Positions 28,232 to 37,738 of a stretch of DNA of 64,000 nt are shown here, piece by piece. Position 1 is the stretch's first letter; the number at the start of each line of letters is the position of its first letter. The DNA lies in NCBI GenBank assembly GCA_017450065.1, contig JAFSYI010000004.1:1-64000 (forward strand), read 5' to 3'. The notes beneath the pieces are model-generated. The model saw only the letters and a program-made list of their open reading frames with translations, had not been told where the DNA came from and searched no databases. A program made the translations under genes and the position numbers. The stretch comes from Lachnospiraceae bacterium. Its GTDB lineage: Bacteria > Bacillota > Clostridia > Lachnospirales > Lachnospiraceae.

Positions 28232-28342
28232 TTTATAACTCCTTACTGATGTTCTCTCTTTTTTAATTCATGGCAGAAGTTCATGCCATATTAAGGATTT
28301 TACCACTTATCTCCGCTTCATGATACCCCCTTAATCAATAAA

Positions 28343-28369
28343 AGGCGCCCTCACGGACGCCTTTTTTTA
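28343..28369. terminator. bidirectional terminator after htrA
   Basis: Stem AGGCG..CGCCT (28343-28347 with 28358-28362, with inner CC/GG pairs) flanked by T7 on the plus side and TTTTATT on the minus side. It ends the htrA transcript, which stops at 28400. Confidence 0.85.
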
Positions 28370-28399
28370 CACAATATTTCATATTATCTGTTGATCCGA

Positions 28400-29917
28400 T
28401 CAATATCCGAATATTGAGAACGGGTCAATGTAATAGTTTCCGAAGCCTTCACCGGGGAACTCATTCTGCTCGCTGTCATCCTGAGGCTCCTCTTTCTGCT
28501 CTTCCTCATCCTTCAGGTCGGATTCCGCCCTCTTGCCGAGCGTAACCTCTACGGTAACATCCTCATACTCTGTTCCGTTGGATCTCTTAAGAAGAACCTT
28601 GACCTTCTCGCCTGCCTTGTAATACTGCAGCTGTTCCTTTATGTCATTTATCGAGGATACCGTAACTCCGTCAAACTTACGTATAACATCACCCTTGGTA
28701 ATACCTGCCTTATCGGCGGGACCATCCTTTACTGCTTCCGAAATGTATACTCCCTCGGGAATGTTGTAGGTTTTTGAAACCTCCTGGGTTACCGATACGC
28801 CGGTTATACCGAGATAGCTTGCATCCTTCTCGTCAACAGCCTCTCTTGTCTGTCTGTTCATAAGCTCTTCGATTATCGGAGTAGCCGTGGAGATCGGGAT
28901 GGCATATCCCATTCCTTCTATCTGGGATGAAGCAAGCTTGGCCGAATTGATACCTATAACCTCACCTCTCATATTGAGCAGAGCGCCGCCGCTGTTACCG
29001 GGATTGATGGCTGCATCTGTCTGAATAAGGTTACTGGCGATCTTATCGAGCTCAACATCACGGTTAAGTGCGCTTATGATACCTGTTGTTACCGACTGGC
29101 CGTATCCAAGTGCATTTCCTATGGCAACAACCTGCTGCCCGATAACCAGCTCATCCGAATCTCCCATGGTCGCTATGGCTATCTCATCCATTGTACTGTC
29201 CTTTATATCCGACAGCTTAACCGCTATAACCGCAAGGTCGTTATCGGGATCCGTACCCTTTATTGCCGCGCTGTATATCTCTTCATCTATAAATGCCACC
29301 GACAGTTCCTTGGCTCCTTCAACCACATGGTTGTTAGTTACTATAAGCAGTTCATCATCATTCTCACCGACGATGATACCGGAACCTGCGCTCATGCTTT
29401 CGTACTGCTGTATTCCTCTTCCGAACAGTGATCTTATCTCCTGAACGCTCTTATTGGTGATCGATACGATCGAAGGCATTACATTTTCCGCTACCGTTGA
29501 CACATCCAGTGTTCCCGTTGCGGCCAGCTGGGCCACTTCGGATTTATTTACAGATGCTTTCTTCGTTTCGTTTTTTTCTTCCTCCTTCTCTTCGGCTGCT
29601 GCGTCATCCGCTTTACTGTCTGCCTGCTTAAGGGAAGCCTTGCCGTTTCCGGATGTATCGCTCTGCTCCTCTTTGGCGCTTCTTCCGATCCCTGCTTTTT
29701 CCTTTATCAGATCGCCCGCAAAGTTTACAGCCTGAAAGGTTCCTCCGGCAATGAGCCCAAATGAAAGTGCATAAGCAACGCACATGAACCACTTCTTTCT
29801 CTTTTCCTTCTTCTGTTCCTTAAGTTCCCTTGCAGCCTTCTGCTTCATCTGTGCCTGAAGCATTTCATTCTCACCGGAAGCTGCCGTCCTGTTATCATGG
29901 TCATAATATTCGTACAT
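28400..29917 (-). CDS. htrA: HtrA/DegP-type membrane-anchored serine protease
   Basis: 505 residues. A cytoplasmic K/E-rich N-terminus, one membrane anchor (about 43-68: WFMCVAYALSFGLIAGGTF), an acidic linker, the trypsin-like protease with triad H197 (VTNNHVVEG), D227 (DPDNDLAVI) and S309 (NPGNSGGALLN), then one PDZ domain (about 370-465: LGITGVSVTQ, KAGITKGDVIRKFDG). It ends with an acidic tail and a Y/F/P/I-rich end. It should degrade misfolded proteins outside the membrane, with PDZ-controlled activity. Transcribed alone, with its own terminator. Confidence 0.95.
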   Translation of the reverse strand: MYEYYDHDNRTAASGENEMLQAQMKQKAARELKEQKKEKRKKWFMCVAYALSFGLIAGGTFQAVNFAGDLIKEKAGIGRSAKEEQSDTSGNGKASLKQADSKADDAAAEEKEEEKNETKKASVNKSEVAQLAATGTLDVSTVAENVMPSIVSITNKSVQEIRSLFGRGIQQYESMSAGSGIIVGENDDELLIVTNNHVVEGAKELSVAFIDEEIYSAAIKGTDPDNDLAVIAVKLSDIKDSTMDEIAIATMGDSDELVIGQQVVAIGNALGYGQSVTTGIISALNRDVELDKIASNLIQTDAAINPGNSGGALLNMRGEVIGINSAKLASSQIEGMGYAIPISTATPIIEELMNRQTREAVDEKDASYLGITGVSVTQEVSKTYNIPEGVYISEAVKDGPADKAGITKGDVIRKFDGVTVSSINDIKEQLQYYKAGEKVKVLLKRSNGTEYEDVTVEVTLGKRAESDLKDEEEQKEEPQDDSEQNEFPGEGFGNYYIDPFSIFGY

Positions 29918-30101
29918 AGTTCATCCTCCCTTTCTCTGAATACTGTCGGATTAATTAAAATACGCTTTGGAATGTGATCTCATCCGTTTATGATATGCAT
30001 CTGTTTTCCTGATACAATTACATCATATCTTTCATTTGTGTTCATTCTATAATCCGCCGGTGAGAAAAAAGTGATAAAAATATGTTCAAATTGTGAACTT
30101 G

Positions 30102-31832
30102 CTAATATCCGACCTTTATCGACTCCTGCGTCAGAACGTGCTGTTCCAGCTCATCAATCTGTTCACCTATCGTATCGTTAAGCTCCTTTAGCGTTTCATC
30201 CGGGTCTGCGCCGTTCCATACCTTGGTAAATGCTATCTCAAGCTGTACCCAGTAATTGCCTGCTTCTATCATTTTCGGAAGCGGAACCGATTTCTCGTAT
30301 TCCTGCATTACGTTCCTTATTTCTTTATCCTCATAATCGACATTCTTAAGACATGATATCCTGCCGGCCTTCTTATATATGTCTGCCGCTCTTGTATACG
30401 ACATATATTCGGCAAAATCATTTGCTGTCTCTTTATTAAATGAATACCCGTTCACAACCACCGTTGATGTTTCGGAAAGCCCTCTTGCCTTAAGCGTGGT
30501 GCTTATATCCGGAAGTACGGCAACACCATAGTCATAGTTGAATTCACCGTTCTCCCTGGCCTCTTTGATCTTGGCAATGGCATCAGTGGTAGCAACGGTA
30601 AATACTGTTTTTCCCTCTATAAACTCTTCAAGAATATTATCATAAGTAACTGCCTTTGAATCGATTGAGAAGAACTGGTTGATATTCTGGTATACCTTAA
30701 GGCAGTCTACCGCCTGCTGATTGTATATATTGAAATAGGAGTTGTCATCTCCGTCCTCACCGCCCACATTCATATAATTCCCGACAAAGAAATAATTATA
30801 GAATATATCGGAAACATCCCATTTAAAGATAGCTTCAACCTCTTCCGGAGCATCATAATTATTGGCGAACGTAAGGATGTCGTCTATAGTGGCGGGGATC
30901 ATGTTGGCCAGCTTTTCAAGCACCTGCGGATCTGCCGTGACATCCTCTTCTCCCATGGGATCCTCTTCATCGGTTCCGTCAGCCGGCGTCTCTTCATCCG
31001 CACCCGCCGCGGTCTGTTCCGACGCATCTTCCCGGTCTGCCGCATCGGCACTTACGGCAGCCCGTCCCACTGTATTTACTACCTTGATCCCGTTACCCGA
31101 GGTATCTGCCGTTCTGTCTGTTTCATTGCCGCTTACGCCGCTCAGGCTTTCTCCGCTCGTTTCATTTGCCGTACCTGCCGCAGCCCCGGCGTCCTGTTCC
31201 TCATATTCTTCGAAAAAAGCTTCGCCGTTTTCATCACCGCCCAGATTCTGTTTTGCGATATTGGCCATATAGGTCTTATTATAAAGGAGAAAATTGGTTT
31301 CATAATACAGCGGGTATCCCACGTACTTACCCGCGCAGCGTATTGCATGAAGTGATGTCTGCGGATAATTGATGGCGTTAATGACCTTCTGCGGATCGGT
31401 TATCTCCGACGCCAGTCCCGCATAATATGCTTTCATCAGATTATCATGGGTTGTTACATAAAGATCGGGTGCAATGACGGTCTCACCGTTCTCAACCGAT
31501 CCCTCGTATATGGATGCGTGATTGATCTGTTCAAGCAGTTCTACCCCGCTTACAAGCTCGGGCTTAACCTTTACTCCTGTCTCGGTCCTGTATGCAAGCG
31601 CAATGTCCGTTATATATTCTGTAAGCGAATCATCGGCATACCACAGGATGATCGTACCGTCCTCGTGAAGAGCCGCCGCCTTATCCGCAGCAGCCGACAC
31701 TCCCGCAGACTTTTGCAAACCGCCTTCTCCTGCCTTGTCATTTGTATACATCGGATCTTTTACTTTTACTGCCAACAGAATCATTGCAGCCACAAGGATG
31801 ACTGCAATGACAACACTTAATATTCTCTTCAT
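30102..31832 (-). CDS. extracellular solute-binding protein with acidic insertion
   Basis: 576 residues. An N-terminal hydrophobic segment (MKRILSVVIAVILVAAMILL) lacks a lipobox Cys, unlike most gram-positive binding proteins, so it may be a signal anchor. The flanking parts match the type 1/2 periplasmic fold of sugar-type binding proteins (DGTIILWYADDSLTEYI, PDLYVTTHDNLMKAY, KYVGYPLYYETNFLLYNK; later VVVNGYSFNKETANDFAEYM). In between, residues about 205-300 are an A/E/G/T-rich low-complexity insertion. It begins 11 bp after argD on the same strand, with no permease or ATPase genes nearby. The ligand is unknown. Confidence 0.8.
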   Translation of the reverse strand: MKRILSVVIAVILVAAMILLAVKVKDPMYTNDKAGEGGLQKSAGVSAAADKAAALHEDGTIILWYADDSLTEYITDIALAYRTETGVKVKPELVSGVELLEQINHASIYEGSVENGETVIAPDLYVTTHDNLMKAYYAGLASEITDPQKVINAINYPQTSLHAIRCAGKYVGYPLYYETNFLLYNKTYMANIAKQNLGGDENGEAFFEEYEEQDAGAAAGTANETSGESLSGVSGNETDRTADTSGNGIKVVNTVGRAAVSADAADREDASEQTAAGADEETPADGTDEEDPMGEEDVTADPQVLEKLANMIPATIDDILTFANNYDAPEEVEAIFKWDVSDIFYNYFFVGNYMNVGGEDGDDNSYFNIYNQQAVDCLKVYQNINQFFSIDSKAVTYDNILEEFIEGKTVFTVATTDAIAKIKEARENGEFNYDYGVAVLPDISTTLKARGLSETSTVVVNGYSFNKETANDFAEYMSYTRAADIYKKAGRISCLKNVDYEDKEIRNVMQEYEKSVPLPKMIEAGNYWVQLEIAFTKVWNGADPDETLKELNDTIGEQIDELEQHVLTQESIKVGY

Positions 31833-31843
31833 ATCTGCCCTTA

Positions 31844-33043
31844 CTACGATAACGCCTTTCTGAGAAGAACCGTCATTTCATCAACATCCTCTTTTGTGAT
31901 AACAAGAGGCGGAATGAACCTTATTATGTTCGCTCCTGCCGTTATTATGATAAGCCCGTTCTCCACTGCCTTTTTGCACACATCCCCGGCCTTCTTCTTA
32001 TCGGGATCAAGCTCTATTCCCTGAATAAGACCGACTCCGCGATGAGCCGTTATGAAGTCATACTCCTTCATGACCTCCTCCAGCTTATCATACATATAGG
32101 CACCGACCGTCCTTACATTATCCGTGATATTTCTCTCTTCGAACTGCCTTAACACCTCGCATACAGCTGCCGTAACCAGGGGATTCCCGCCATACGTCGT
32201 TCCGTGATCGCCCGGTGCCAGAGTCTTGTCCGCAAGTCTTTCCGTCAGCATGAAGGCTCCGACCGGAACACCGCAGCCTACAGCCTTGGCAACTGTCAGT
32301 ATATCAGGCTTTATCCCGTAAGCTTCAAATGCGAACATATTCCCGCTTCTGCCCATACCGCACTGTATCTCATCGAGTATAAGCAGAATATCCTTCTCAT
32401 CACACAGCTTTCTGATCTTCTTAAGAAACTCCGGATCCGCGAGATAGATACCTCCCTCACCCTGTATGGTTTCCATTATTATGGCGCAGGTCTTGTCACT
32501 GATCTGAGCCAGAACACTCTCATAATCATTAAAATCAGCATACTTTATATGCCCGATCATCGGATAGAACGGCTCACGGTACGCCTTCTTGCCTGTAACC
32601 GACAGTGCACCCATTGTACGCCCGTGGAAGGAATTGTTCATTGCAATGATCTCATGATCCGTCTGACCGTCCTTGTTATAGGCGTATTTCCTTGCGCTTT
32701 TTATTGCACCCTCTATTGCCTCTGCGCCACTGTTTGTAAAGAACACCCTGTCCATTCCCGCTGCCTTTGTCAGCGCCTTTGCCGCTTTTTCAAGCGGCTC
32801 CGAATAGAACAGGTTGGACGTATGTATAAGCTTGTCTATCTGTGCCTTTAACGCATCATTATATTCCCTGTTGCCGTACCCAAGCGCGAATACGGCTATG
32901 CCCGCGCAGAAATCAAGATACTCCCTGCCGTCAGTATCATATAGCCTGACCCCGTTTCCATGATCGAAAACCACGGGGAAACGGTTATATGTATGAAGCA
33001 GTACCTGCTCCGCTCCGTTAATTATCTCATTCATATTACCCAT
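31844..33043 (-). CDS. argD: acetylornithine aminotransferase
   Basis: 399 residues, a class III PLP aminotransferase: YDTDGREYLDFCAGIAV, FTNSGAEAIEGAIKSARKY, NSFHGRTMGALS, ILDEIQCGMGRSG and the PLP lysine in ILTVAKAVGCGVPVGAF. It converts N-acetylglutamate semialdehyde to N2-acetylornithine. It follows argB by 53 bp, and the arginine context makes ArgD the best reading over ornithine or GABA aminotransferase. Confidence 0.95.
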   Translation of the reverse strand: MGNMNEIINGAEQVLLHTYNRFPVVFDHGNGVRLYDTDGREYLDFCAGIAVFALGYGNREYNDALKAQIDKLIHTSNLFYSEPLEKAAKALTKAAGMDRVFFTNSGAEAIEGAIKSARKYAYNKDGQTDHEIIAMNNSFHGRTMGALSVTGKKAYREPFYPMIGHIKYADFNDYESVLAQISDKTCAIIMETIQGEGGIYLADPEFLKKIRKLCDEKDILLILDEIQCGMGRSGNMFAFEAYGIKPDILTVAKAVGCGVPVGAFMLTERLADKTLAPGDHGTTYGGNPLVTAAVCEVLRQFEERNITDNVRTVGAYMYDKLEEVMKEYDFITAHRGVGLIQGIELDPDKKKAGDVCKKAVENGLIIITAGANIIRFIPPLVITKEDVDEMTVLLRKALS

Positions 33044-33096
33044 ACCGCACCTCTTATATATGTCTGATACATGCTAACCGTTCTTTCCTGTTCAGC

Positions 33097-34002
33097 TTAA
33101 GGAAGCGATTCTTCTTCGGCATCCGGGAAGAACATCGTACCGATACCTTTATTTGTAAATATCTCAAGCAGAAGTGTATGAGGCTTCCTTCCGTCAAGGA
33201 TATGCACTCTGTTTACTCCGTGTTCTATCGCATCCGTGCAGTTGTTCAGCTTCGGAAGCATCCCTCCGCCGACAGTTCCCGTTCCGATCAGGGCATTCGC
33301 CTGTGATACGGTAAGTCTTGATATAAAGGATGATCTGTCATTGGGATCCTTGTATACGCCCTCAACGTCGGTAAGGAAAGCAAGCTTGTCAGCGTGCATT
33401 GCCTTGGCTATGGCGCATGCCGCATCATCCGCGTTTATGTTGTATGTTTTGAACTCTGCATCAAGACCTATCGGTGATACAATGGGAAGAAAGTCGTTTT
33501 CAAGCAAATCCTCAAGAATCTTGGTATTTACCTCTGTGATATTTCCCACGTATCCGATATCCTGTCCGTCCGAATACTTCTTCTCAACAGTAAGAAGACC
33601 CCCGTCCTTTCCCGATATACCGACAGCCTTAACGCCCAGCTCCTGCACCATTGCGACCAGGCCCTTGTTCACTCTTCCGAGTACCATCTCGGCTATTTCC
33701 ATTGTCTCCTCATCCGTCACACGCAGTCCGTTGATGAACTTAGCCTCTTTGCCTGACTTCTCCACCCATCTGCTTATGTCCTTACCGCCTCCGTGAACTA
33801 CGATCGGCTTGAATCCGACGAGCTTAAGCAGCGTCACATCCTTTATGACGTTTCTCTTGAGCTCTTCATCACTCATTGCGCTTCCGCCGTATTTCACAAC
33901 AATGACCTTTCGGTTGAACTTGCGGATATAGGGAAGCGCCTCGATCAGGACCTCAGCCTTCTTGTAATATTTCTGCATATATTCTTCGTTTGTAACTGAC
34001 AT
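33097..34002 (-). CDS. argB: acetylglutamate kinase
   Basis: 301 residues, amino acid kinase fold: [78 protein letters not shown], and [22 protein letters not shown]. The N-terminal helix and the later regulatory residues resemble arginine-inhibited ArgB enzymes, though feedback inhibition is inferred. It phosphorylates N-acetylglutamate, the second step of ornithine synthesis. argC is not in the window. Confidence 0.96.
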   Translation of the reverse strand: MSVTNEEYMQKYYKKAEVLIEALPYIRKFNRKVIVVKYGGSAMSDEELKRNVIKDVTLLKLVGFKPIVVHGGGKDISRWVEKSGKEAKFINGLRVTDEETMEIAEMVLGRVNKGLVAMVQELGVKAVGISGKDGGLLTVEKKYSDGQDIGYVGNITEVNTKILEDLLENDFLPIVSPIGLDAEFKTYNINADDAACAIAKAMHADKLAFLTDVEGVYKDPNDRSSFISRLTVSQANALIGTGTVGGGMLPKLNNCTDAIEHGVNRVHILDGRKPHTLLLEIFTNKGIGTMFFPDAEEESLP

Positions 34003-34120
34003 TATTCCGCTCCTTGCATTTTAATCAGATCCTTTAGAATTACACATAACCGTAACTACTATAATTTAACACAATCCTTGCCGGACGTAAACCGGATTAA
34101 TGTGTTAAACGGCTGCAGCC

Positions 34121-34200
34121 TCTGTAATCTATGTTCAGCTAATATGAGCTTTGATCAGCTTTTGTAATCTATGTCCAGCTAATATGAGCTTTGATCAGCT
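34121..34200. repeat. 40-bp tandem duplication after argJ
   Basis: Units 34121-34160 and 34161-34200 differ at only 2 of 40 positions, and the first 8 bp of a third unit (TCTGTAAT) follow at 34201 inside the argJ end. The argJ stop (34195-34197) lies in the second unit, so the unit repeats the last codons and stop of argJ. It fills most of the 192-bp gap between argJ and argB. Confidence 0.9.
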
Positions 34201-35418
34201 TCTGTAATCCGCATTGATCTTAACATAATCATAGGTGAGATCGCAGCCCCACGCCGTGGCTTCACCGCTGCCCTCATGCATATCTATAAATATCGTTACC
34301 TCATCCTCCTTAAGGATCTTAAGCGCCTCCTCCTCATCGAAGTCAAGCGGGATACCGTAATTAAACACCTGCAGTCTTCCCGCCGCACTCTCAAAGAACA
34401 GTTCAACATCCTCCTGGTTAAAATCAACACCCGAATATCCCATCGCGCAGAGGAATCTTCCGAAGTTGGCATCGCATCCGAACACGGCCGCTTTGCTGAG
34501 ATTGGAGCTTATAACCGACCGGGCCAGTATCCTTGCGTCTTCCTTGGTTTTTGCATTAACCACGTGAGCCGTGAACAGCTTTGATGCTCCTTCACCATCC
34601 TTTGCCATCTTCATGGCAAGAGTCCTGCATACCTCAAAAAGTGCTTCCCTGAACGTATTGTAGTCTTCATTCTCTTCTTTGATCGTTTCATTTCCGGCAA
34701 GTCCGTTAGCCATAAGCAGAAGAGTATCGTTTGTCGATGTATCACCGTCTACCGATATCATGTTGAATGTATCCGTTACAACCTCGGAAAGAGCCTTCTG
34801 CATAAGCTGCTTGTCTATGCTCAGATCCGTTGTGAGAAAGCCAAGCATTGTACACATATTGGGATGGATCATGCCCGAGCCTTTACTCATTCCCCCAAGT
34901 ATGACCTTCTTACCGCCGATCTTAAAGCTTACGGCGATCTCCTTGTTCACCGTATCCGTGGTCATTATGGCTTTGCTGGCGTCAGTGCCGGCTTCATATC
35001 CTCCGTCAAGCTTACCGGCCATTGTCTTAACGCCTGCAGTCAGCTTATCAACAGGCAGCTGCATGCCTATGACTCCGGTTGATGCGACCGCAACCGTGTC
35101 ATACGGAACAAGCAGTGCTCTTTCCACCGCGTTAGCCGTGGCAATACATGCATCCATGCCTTCCTGCCCCGTACATGCATTGGCTATGCCTGAATTGATC
35201 ACAACCGCATGAAGCGGCTTCCCCGAATCCACGATTTTCTTATCCCACTGTACGCAGGCCGCCTTGACAACATTGCTTGTAAACGTACCGGCTGTTACAC
35301 ATGGCGTCTTGCTGAACACCATTGCCATATCTGTCCTTCCTTCATATTTGATCCCTGCCGCACAGCTTGCAGCCGTAAATCCTTCCGCCGCGGTAACTCC
35401 GCCTTTTATTATTTCCAT
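34195..35418 (-). CDS. argJ: bifunctional ornithine acetyltransferase / N-acetylglutamate synthase
   Basis: 407 residues. The self-cleavage region GMIHPNMCTMLGF places the nucleophile at T190, which becomes the N-terminus of the beta chain; the residue before it is Cys189 instead of the usual Ala. SKGSGMIHPN and the C-terminal DYVKINADYRS end are typical. It recycles the acetyl group from acetylornithine to glutamate and may also use acetyl-CoA. Gene order GNAT-argJ-argB-argD. The 3' end is embedded in a 40-bp tandem repeat. Confidence 0.96.
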   Translation of the reverse strand: MEIIKGGVTAAEGFTAASCAAGIKYEGRTDMAMVFSKTPCVTAGTFTSNVVKAACVQWDKKIVDSGKPLHAVVINSGIANACTGQEGMDACIATANAVERALLVPYDTVAVASTGVIGMQLPVDKLTAGVKTMAGKLDGGYEAGTDASKAIMTTDTVNKEIAVSFKIGGKKVILGGMSKGSGMIHPNMCTMLGFLTTDLSIDKQLMQKALSEVVTDTFNMISVDGDTSTNDTLLLMANGLAGNETIKEENEDYNTFREALFEVCRTLAMKMAKDGEGASKLFTAHVVNAKTKEDARILARSVISSNLSKAAVFGCDANFGRFLCAMGYSGVDFNQEDVELFFESAAGRLQVFNYGIPLDFDEEEALKILKEDEVTIFIDMHEGSGEATAWGCDLTYDYVKINADYRS

Positions 35419-35445
35419 ACTTTTACTGCCCCTTTCTCTGATATT

Positions 35446-35958
35446 TCACGAATTAAATCTTACTATATTATCCTCATTCAGAGTAAAATCATAATAATTC
35501 AGGTCTTCTCTTTTTGTCCATCCTATAGTCTTCCAGAACGCGTTTCCTATATCATTCTTGGTAAATGCTATAAGGCTCACCTTATTTATCCTTTCCTCCT
35601 TAAGTGCCTTCATCGCGTAAACCACCATCTGCTTTCCTATGCCTTTTCGGCGGTGATCGGGATGCACACAGACATGATAAAAGCATCCTCTTCTTCCGTC
35701 ATGGCCGCACAGGATACTTCCTATTATCATGCCGTCTTCGACAGCCACCACCGAAGTGGACGGATTTCTTAAGAGGAAACGCTCCACTCCCTCCCGGGAA
35801 TCATCAATGCTTCTGATGGCAAACCCCTTGATACACATCCAAAGTTCCTTTACCTTATCATAATCGGCTATTTCCATAGTTCTTATTTCAACATCCATAC
35901 CGTACCTTCCGAATTCACGCTGCATTTCCCTGATCAGTTCTGCCTTTTCATGTTCCAC
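35446..35958 (-). CDS. GNAT-family N-acetyltransferase
   Basis: 170 residues from a GTG start at 35958 with AGAGG 9 bp upstream. The GNAT core is clear: EIRTMEIADYDKVKELW, VVAVEDGMIIGSILCGHDG, the acetyl-CoA loop VHPDHRRKGIGKQM and a C-terminal AFWKTIGW. It is the first gene of the argJBD operon behind a strong promoter. It may be an N-acetylglutamate-type or side-activity acetyltransferase linked to arginine synthesis, but the substrate cannot be told from sequence. Confidence 0.88.
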   Translation of the reverse strand: MEHEKAELIREMQREFGRYGMDVEIRTMEIADYDKVKELWMCIKGFAIRSIDDSREGVERFLLRNPSTSVVAVEDGMIIGSILCGHDGRRGCFYHVCVHPDHRRKGIGKQMVVYAMKALKEERINKVSLIAFTKNDIGNAFWKTIGWTKREDLNYYDFTLNEDNIVRFNS

Positions 35959-36022
35959 AGGTTTTTACCTCTAAACATAATAAACGCATTGGCAGACCCT
36001 GTCAAATATGATTGCATGCATG

Positions 36023-36051
36023 ATTATACATGTTTTATGCATATTATGCAA
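36023..36051 (-). promoter_or_regulatory. promoter and probable ArgR-type operator of the GNAT-argJBD operon
   Basis: Minus strand -35 TTGCAT (36046-36051), 17-bp spacer, -10 TATAAT (36023-36028). The palindrome TGCATA-A-TATGCA overlaps the -35 and spacer, and ATGCATGCAAT follows the -10. The TGCAT half-sites also occur at the divergent argG promoter, which suggests one shared repressor; ArgR is the natural candidate by context. Confidence 0.7.
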
Positions 36052-36102
36052 CGATTATTTCGTATCAAAATAGTAAAATTGGTTTTTTATGCAATATTAT
36101 GC

Positions 36103-36131
36103 TTGCATTTCACATGCAATTGTTGTATTCT
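36103..36131 (+). promoter_or_regulatory. promoter and probable operator of argG
   Basis: Plus strand -35 TTGCAT (36103-36108), 17-bp spacer, -10 TATTCT (36126-36131). The -35 is one arm of a perfect TTGCAT-N5-ATGCAA inverted repeat, and two more ATGC sites lie just upstream (36089-36102). Confidence 0.65.
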
Positions 36132-36198
36132 TTATTACGCTTGATGAAAACATACAAATAAGGTAACCATCAATAATAAATTCAGGAGGAAATATATA

Positions 36199-37419
36199 AT
36201 GAAGGAAAAGGTTATACTCGCCTACTCCGGCGGACTTGACACAAGCGCGCTTATCCCGTGGCTTAAGGAGAATTTCGACTACGACGTTATCTGCGTCTGC
36301 GGTAACTGCGGACAGGCAGAGGAGCTTGAAGGGCTTGAGGAAAGGGCTCTCTCATCGGGAGCATCCAAGCTCTACATCGAAGATCTTACGGATGAATTTG
36401 CGGAAGACTTTATCATGCCCTGCGTTAAAGCTCATGCGGTGTATGAGAACAAATATCTTCTCGGAACCTCAATGGCACGTCCGGTGATCGCCAAGAAGCT
36501 CGTTGAAATAGCCCGCAAGGAAGGCGCAACCGCCATATGTCACGGTGCAACCGGCAAAGGTAATGACCAGATCAGGTTCGAGCTCGGTATCAAGGCTCTG
36601 GCTCCGGATCTTAAGATAATCGCAGCATGGAGAAACGATAAGTGGACGATGAGTTCACGTGAGGAAGAGATCGAATACTGCCGCGCTCACGGCATTAACC
36701 TTCCCTTCTCTGCCGACTCAAGCTATTCACGTGACCGTAACCTCTGGCATATAAGCCATGAAGGACTCGAGCTTGAGGATCCTGCCAACGAGCCCAACTA
36801 TGAGCATCTTCTTGTTCTCGGAACCACACCCGAGAAGGCACCCGACGAAGGCGAATATGTGACCATGGAGTTCGAAGCCGGAACACCCGTTTCGATAAAC
36901 GGTAAAAAGATGAAGGTTGCAGAGATCATTACAGAGTTAAACCGTCTGGGCGGCAAGCACGGCATCGGTATCATAGACATAGTGGAGAACCGCGTTGTGG
37001 GAATGAAGAGCCGCGGCGTATATGAAACACCCGGCGGAACCATCCTGTATGAAGCTCATCAGCAGCTCGAGGAGCTTATACTCGACCGCGACACCTACGC
37101 ATTAAAGACTGATCTTGGTAATAAATTCGCCCAGATAGTTTATGAAGGCAAATGGTTCACACCTCTTCGCGAAGCTATCCAGGCATTTATTGAATCAACT
37201 CAGAAATATGTAACGGGTGAGGTTAAGTTCAAGCTTTACAAAGGAAACATTATCAAGGCAGGCACAACATCACCTTACTCTCTCTATAACGAAAGCATTG
37301 CAAGCTTTACAACAGGCGATCTTTATGACCATCATGATGCCGAAGGCTTTATAAACCTCTTCGGTCTTTCATGCAAGGTCCGTGCACTTAAAATGCAGGA
37401 GGCCTGCAAGAACGAATGA
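36199..37419 (+). CDS. argG: argininosuccinate synthase
   Basis: 406 residues with AGGAGG upstream. The ATP pyrophosphatase P-loop [16 protein letters not shown] is at 8-23, followed by the citrulline/aspartate segments [15 protein letters not shown] and [20 protein letters not shown]. It joins citrulline and aspartate with ATP. Transcribed away from the argJBD operon; argH is not present. Its last 4 bp overlap the DUF1294 gene. Confidence 0.98.
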   Translation: MKEKVILAYSGGLDTSALIPWLKENFDYDVICVCGNCGQAEELEGLEERALSSGASKLYIEDLTDEFAEDFIMPCVKAHAVYENKYLLGTSMARPVIAKKLVEIARKEGATAICHGATGKGNDQIRFELGIKALAPDLKIIAAWRNDKWTMSSREEEIEYCRAHGINLPFSADSSYSRDRNLWHISHEGLELEDPANEPNYEHLLVLGTTPEKAPDEGEYVTMEFEAGTPVSINGKKMKVAEIITELNRLGGKHGIGIIDIVENRVVGMKSRGVYETPGGTILYEAHQQLEELILDRDTYALKTDLGNKFAQIVYEGKWFTPLREAIQAFIESTQKYVTGEVKFKLYKGNIIKAGTTSPYSLYNESIASFTTGDLYDHHDAEGFINLFGLSCKVRALKMQEACKNE

Positions 37420-37730
37420 TCAGCATAGATCTTTCTAATGTAAGAACACTTATCAGCCTTTATCTCATATTTGTCAATCTGCTTGGATTCGTTTATTTCT
37501 TTATCGATAAGCAGAAAGCCAAAAGGCAGGCATGGCGCACCCCCGAAGCAACGCTGTTTACGATAGCTCTTTTCGGGGGCAGCGCAGGCTGTCTTCTCGG
37601 TATGTATCTGTTCCGTCACAAAACGCAGAAGCCGCGGTTTTATATCGGAATGCCGGTGATCCTCGGTGTGCAGATACTGCTCGTGCTTCTGGCTCTTTAT
37701 GTAATACCCATTGATTTCAAAATTCTCTGA
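37416..37730 (+). CDS. DUF1294 small membrane protein
   Basis: 104 residues with three or four hydrophobic segments ([58 protein letters not shown]) and the DUF1294 marks [17 protein letters not shown] and [10 protein letters not shown]. It overlaps argG by 4 bp and is likely co-translated. Function unknown. Confidence 0.9.
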   Translation: MISIDLSNVRTLISLYLIFVNLLGFVYFFIDKQKAKRQAWRTPEATLFTIALFGGSAGCLLGMYLFRHKTQKPRFYIGMPVILGVQILLVLLALYVIPIDFKIL

Positions 37731-37738
37731 GGACCGAC

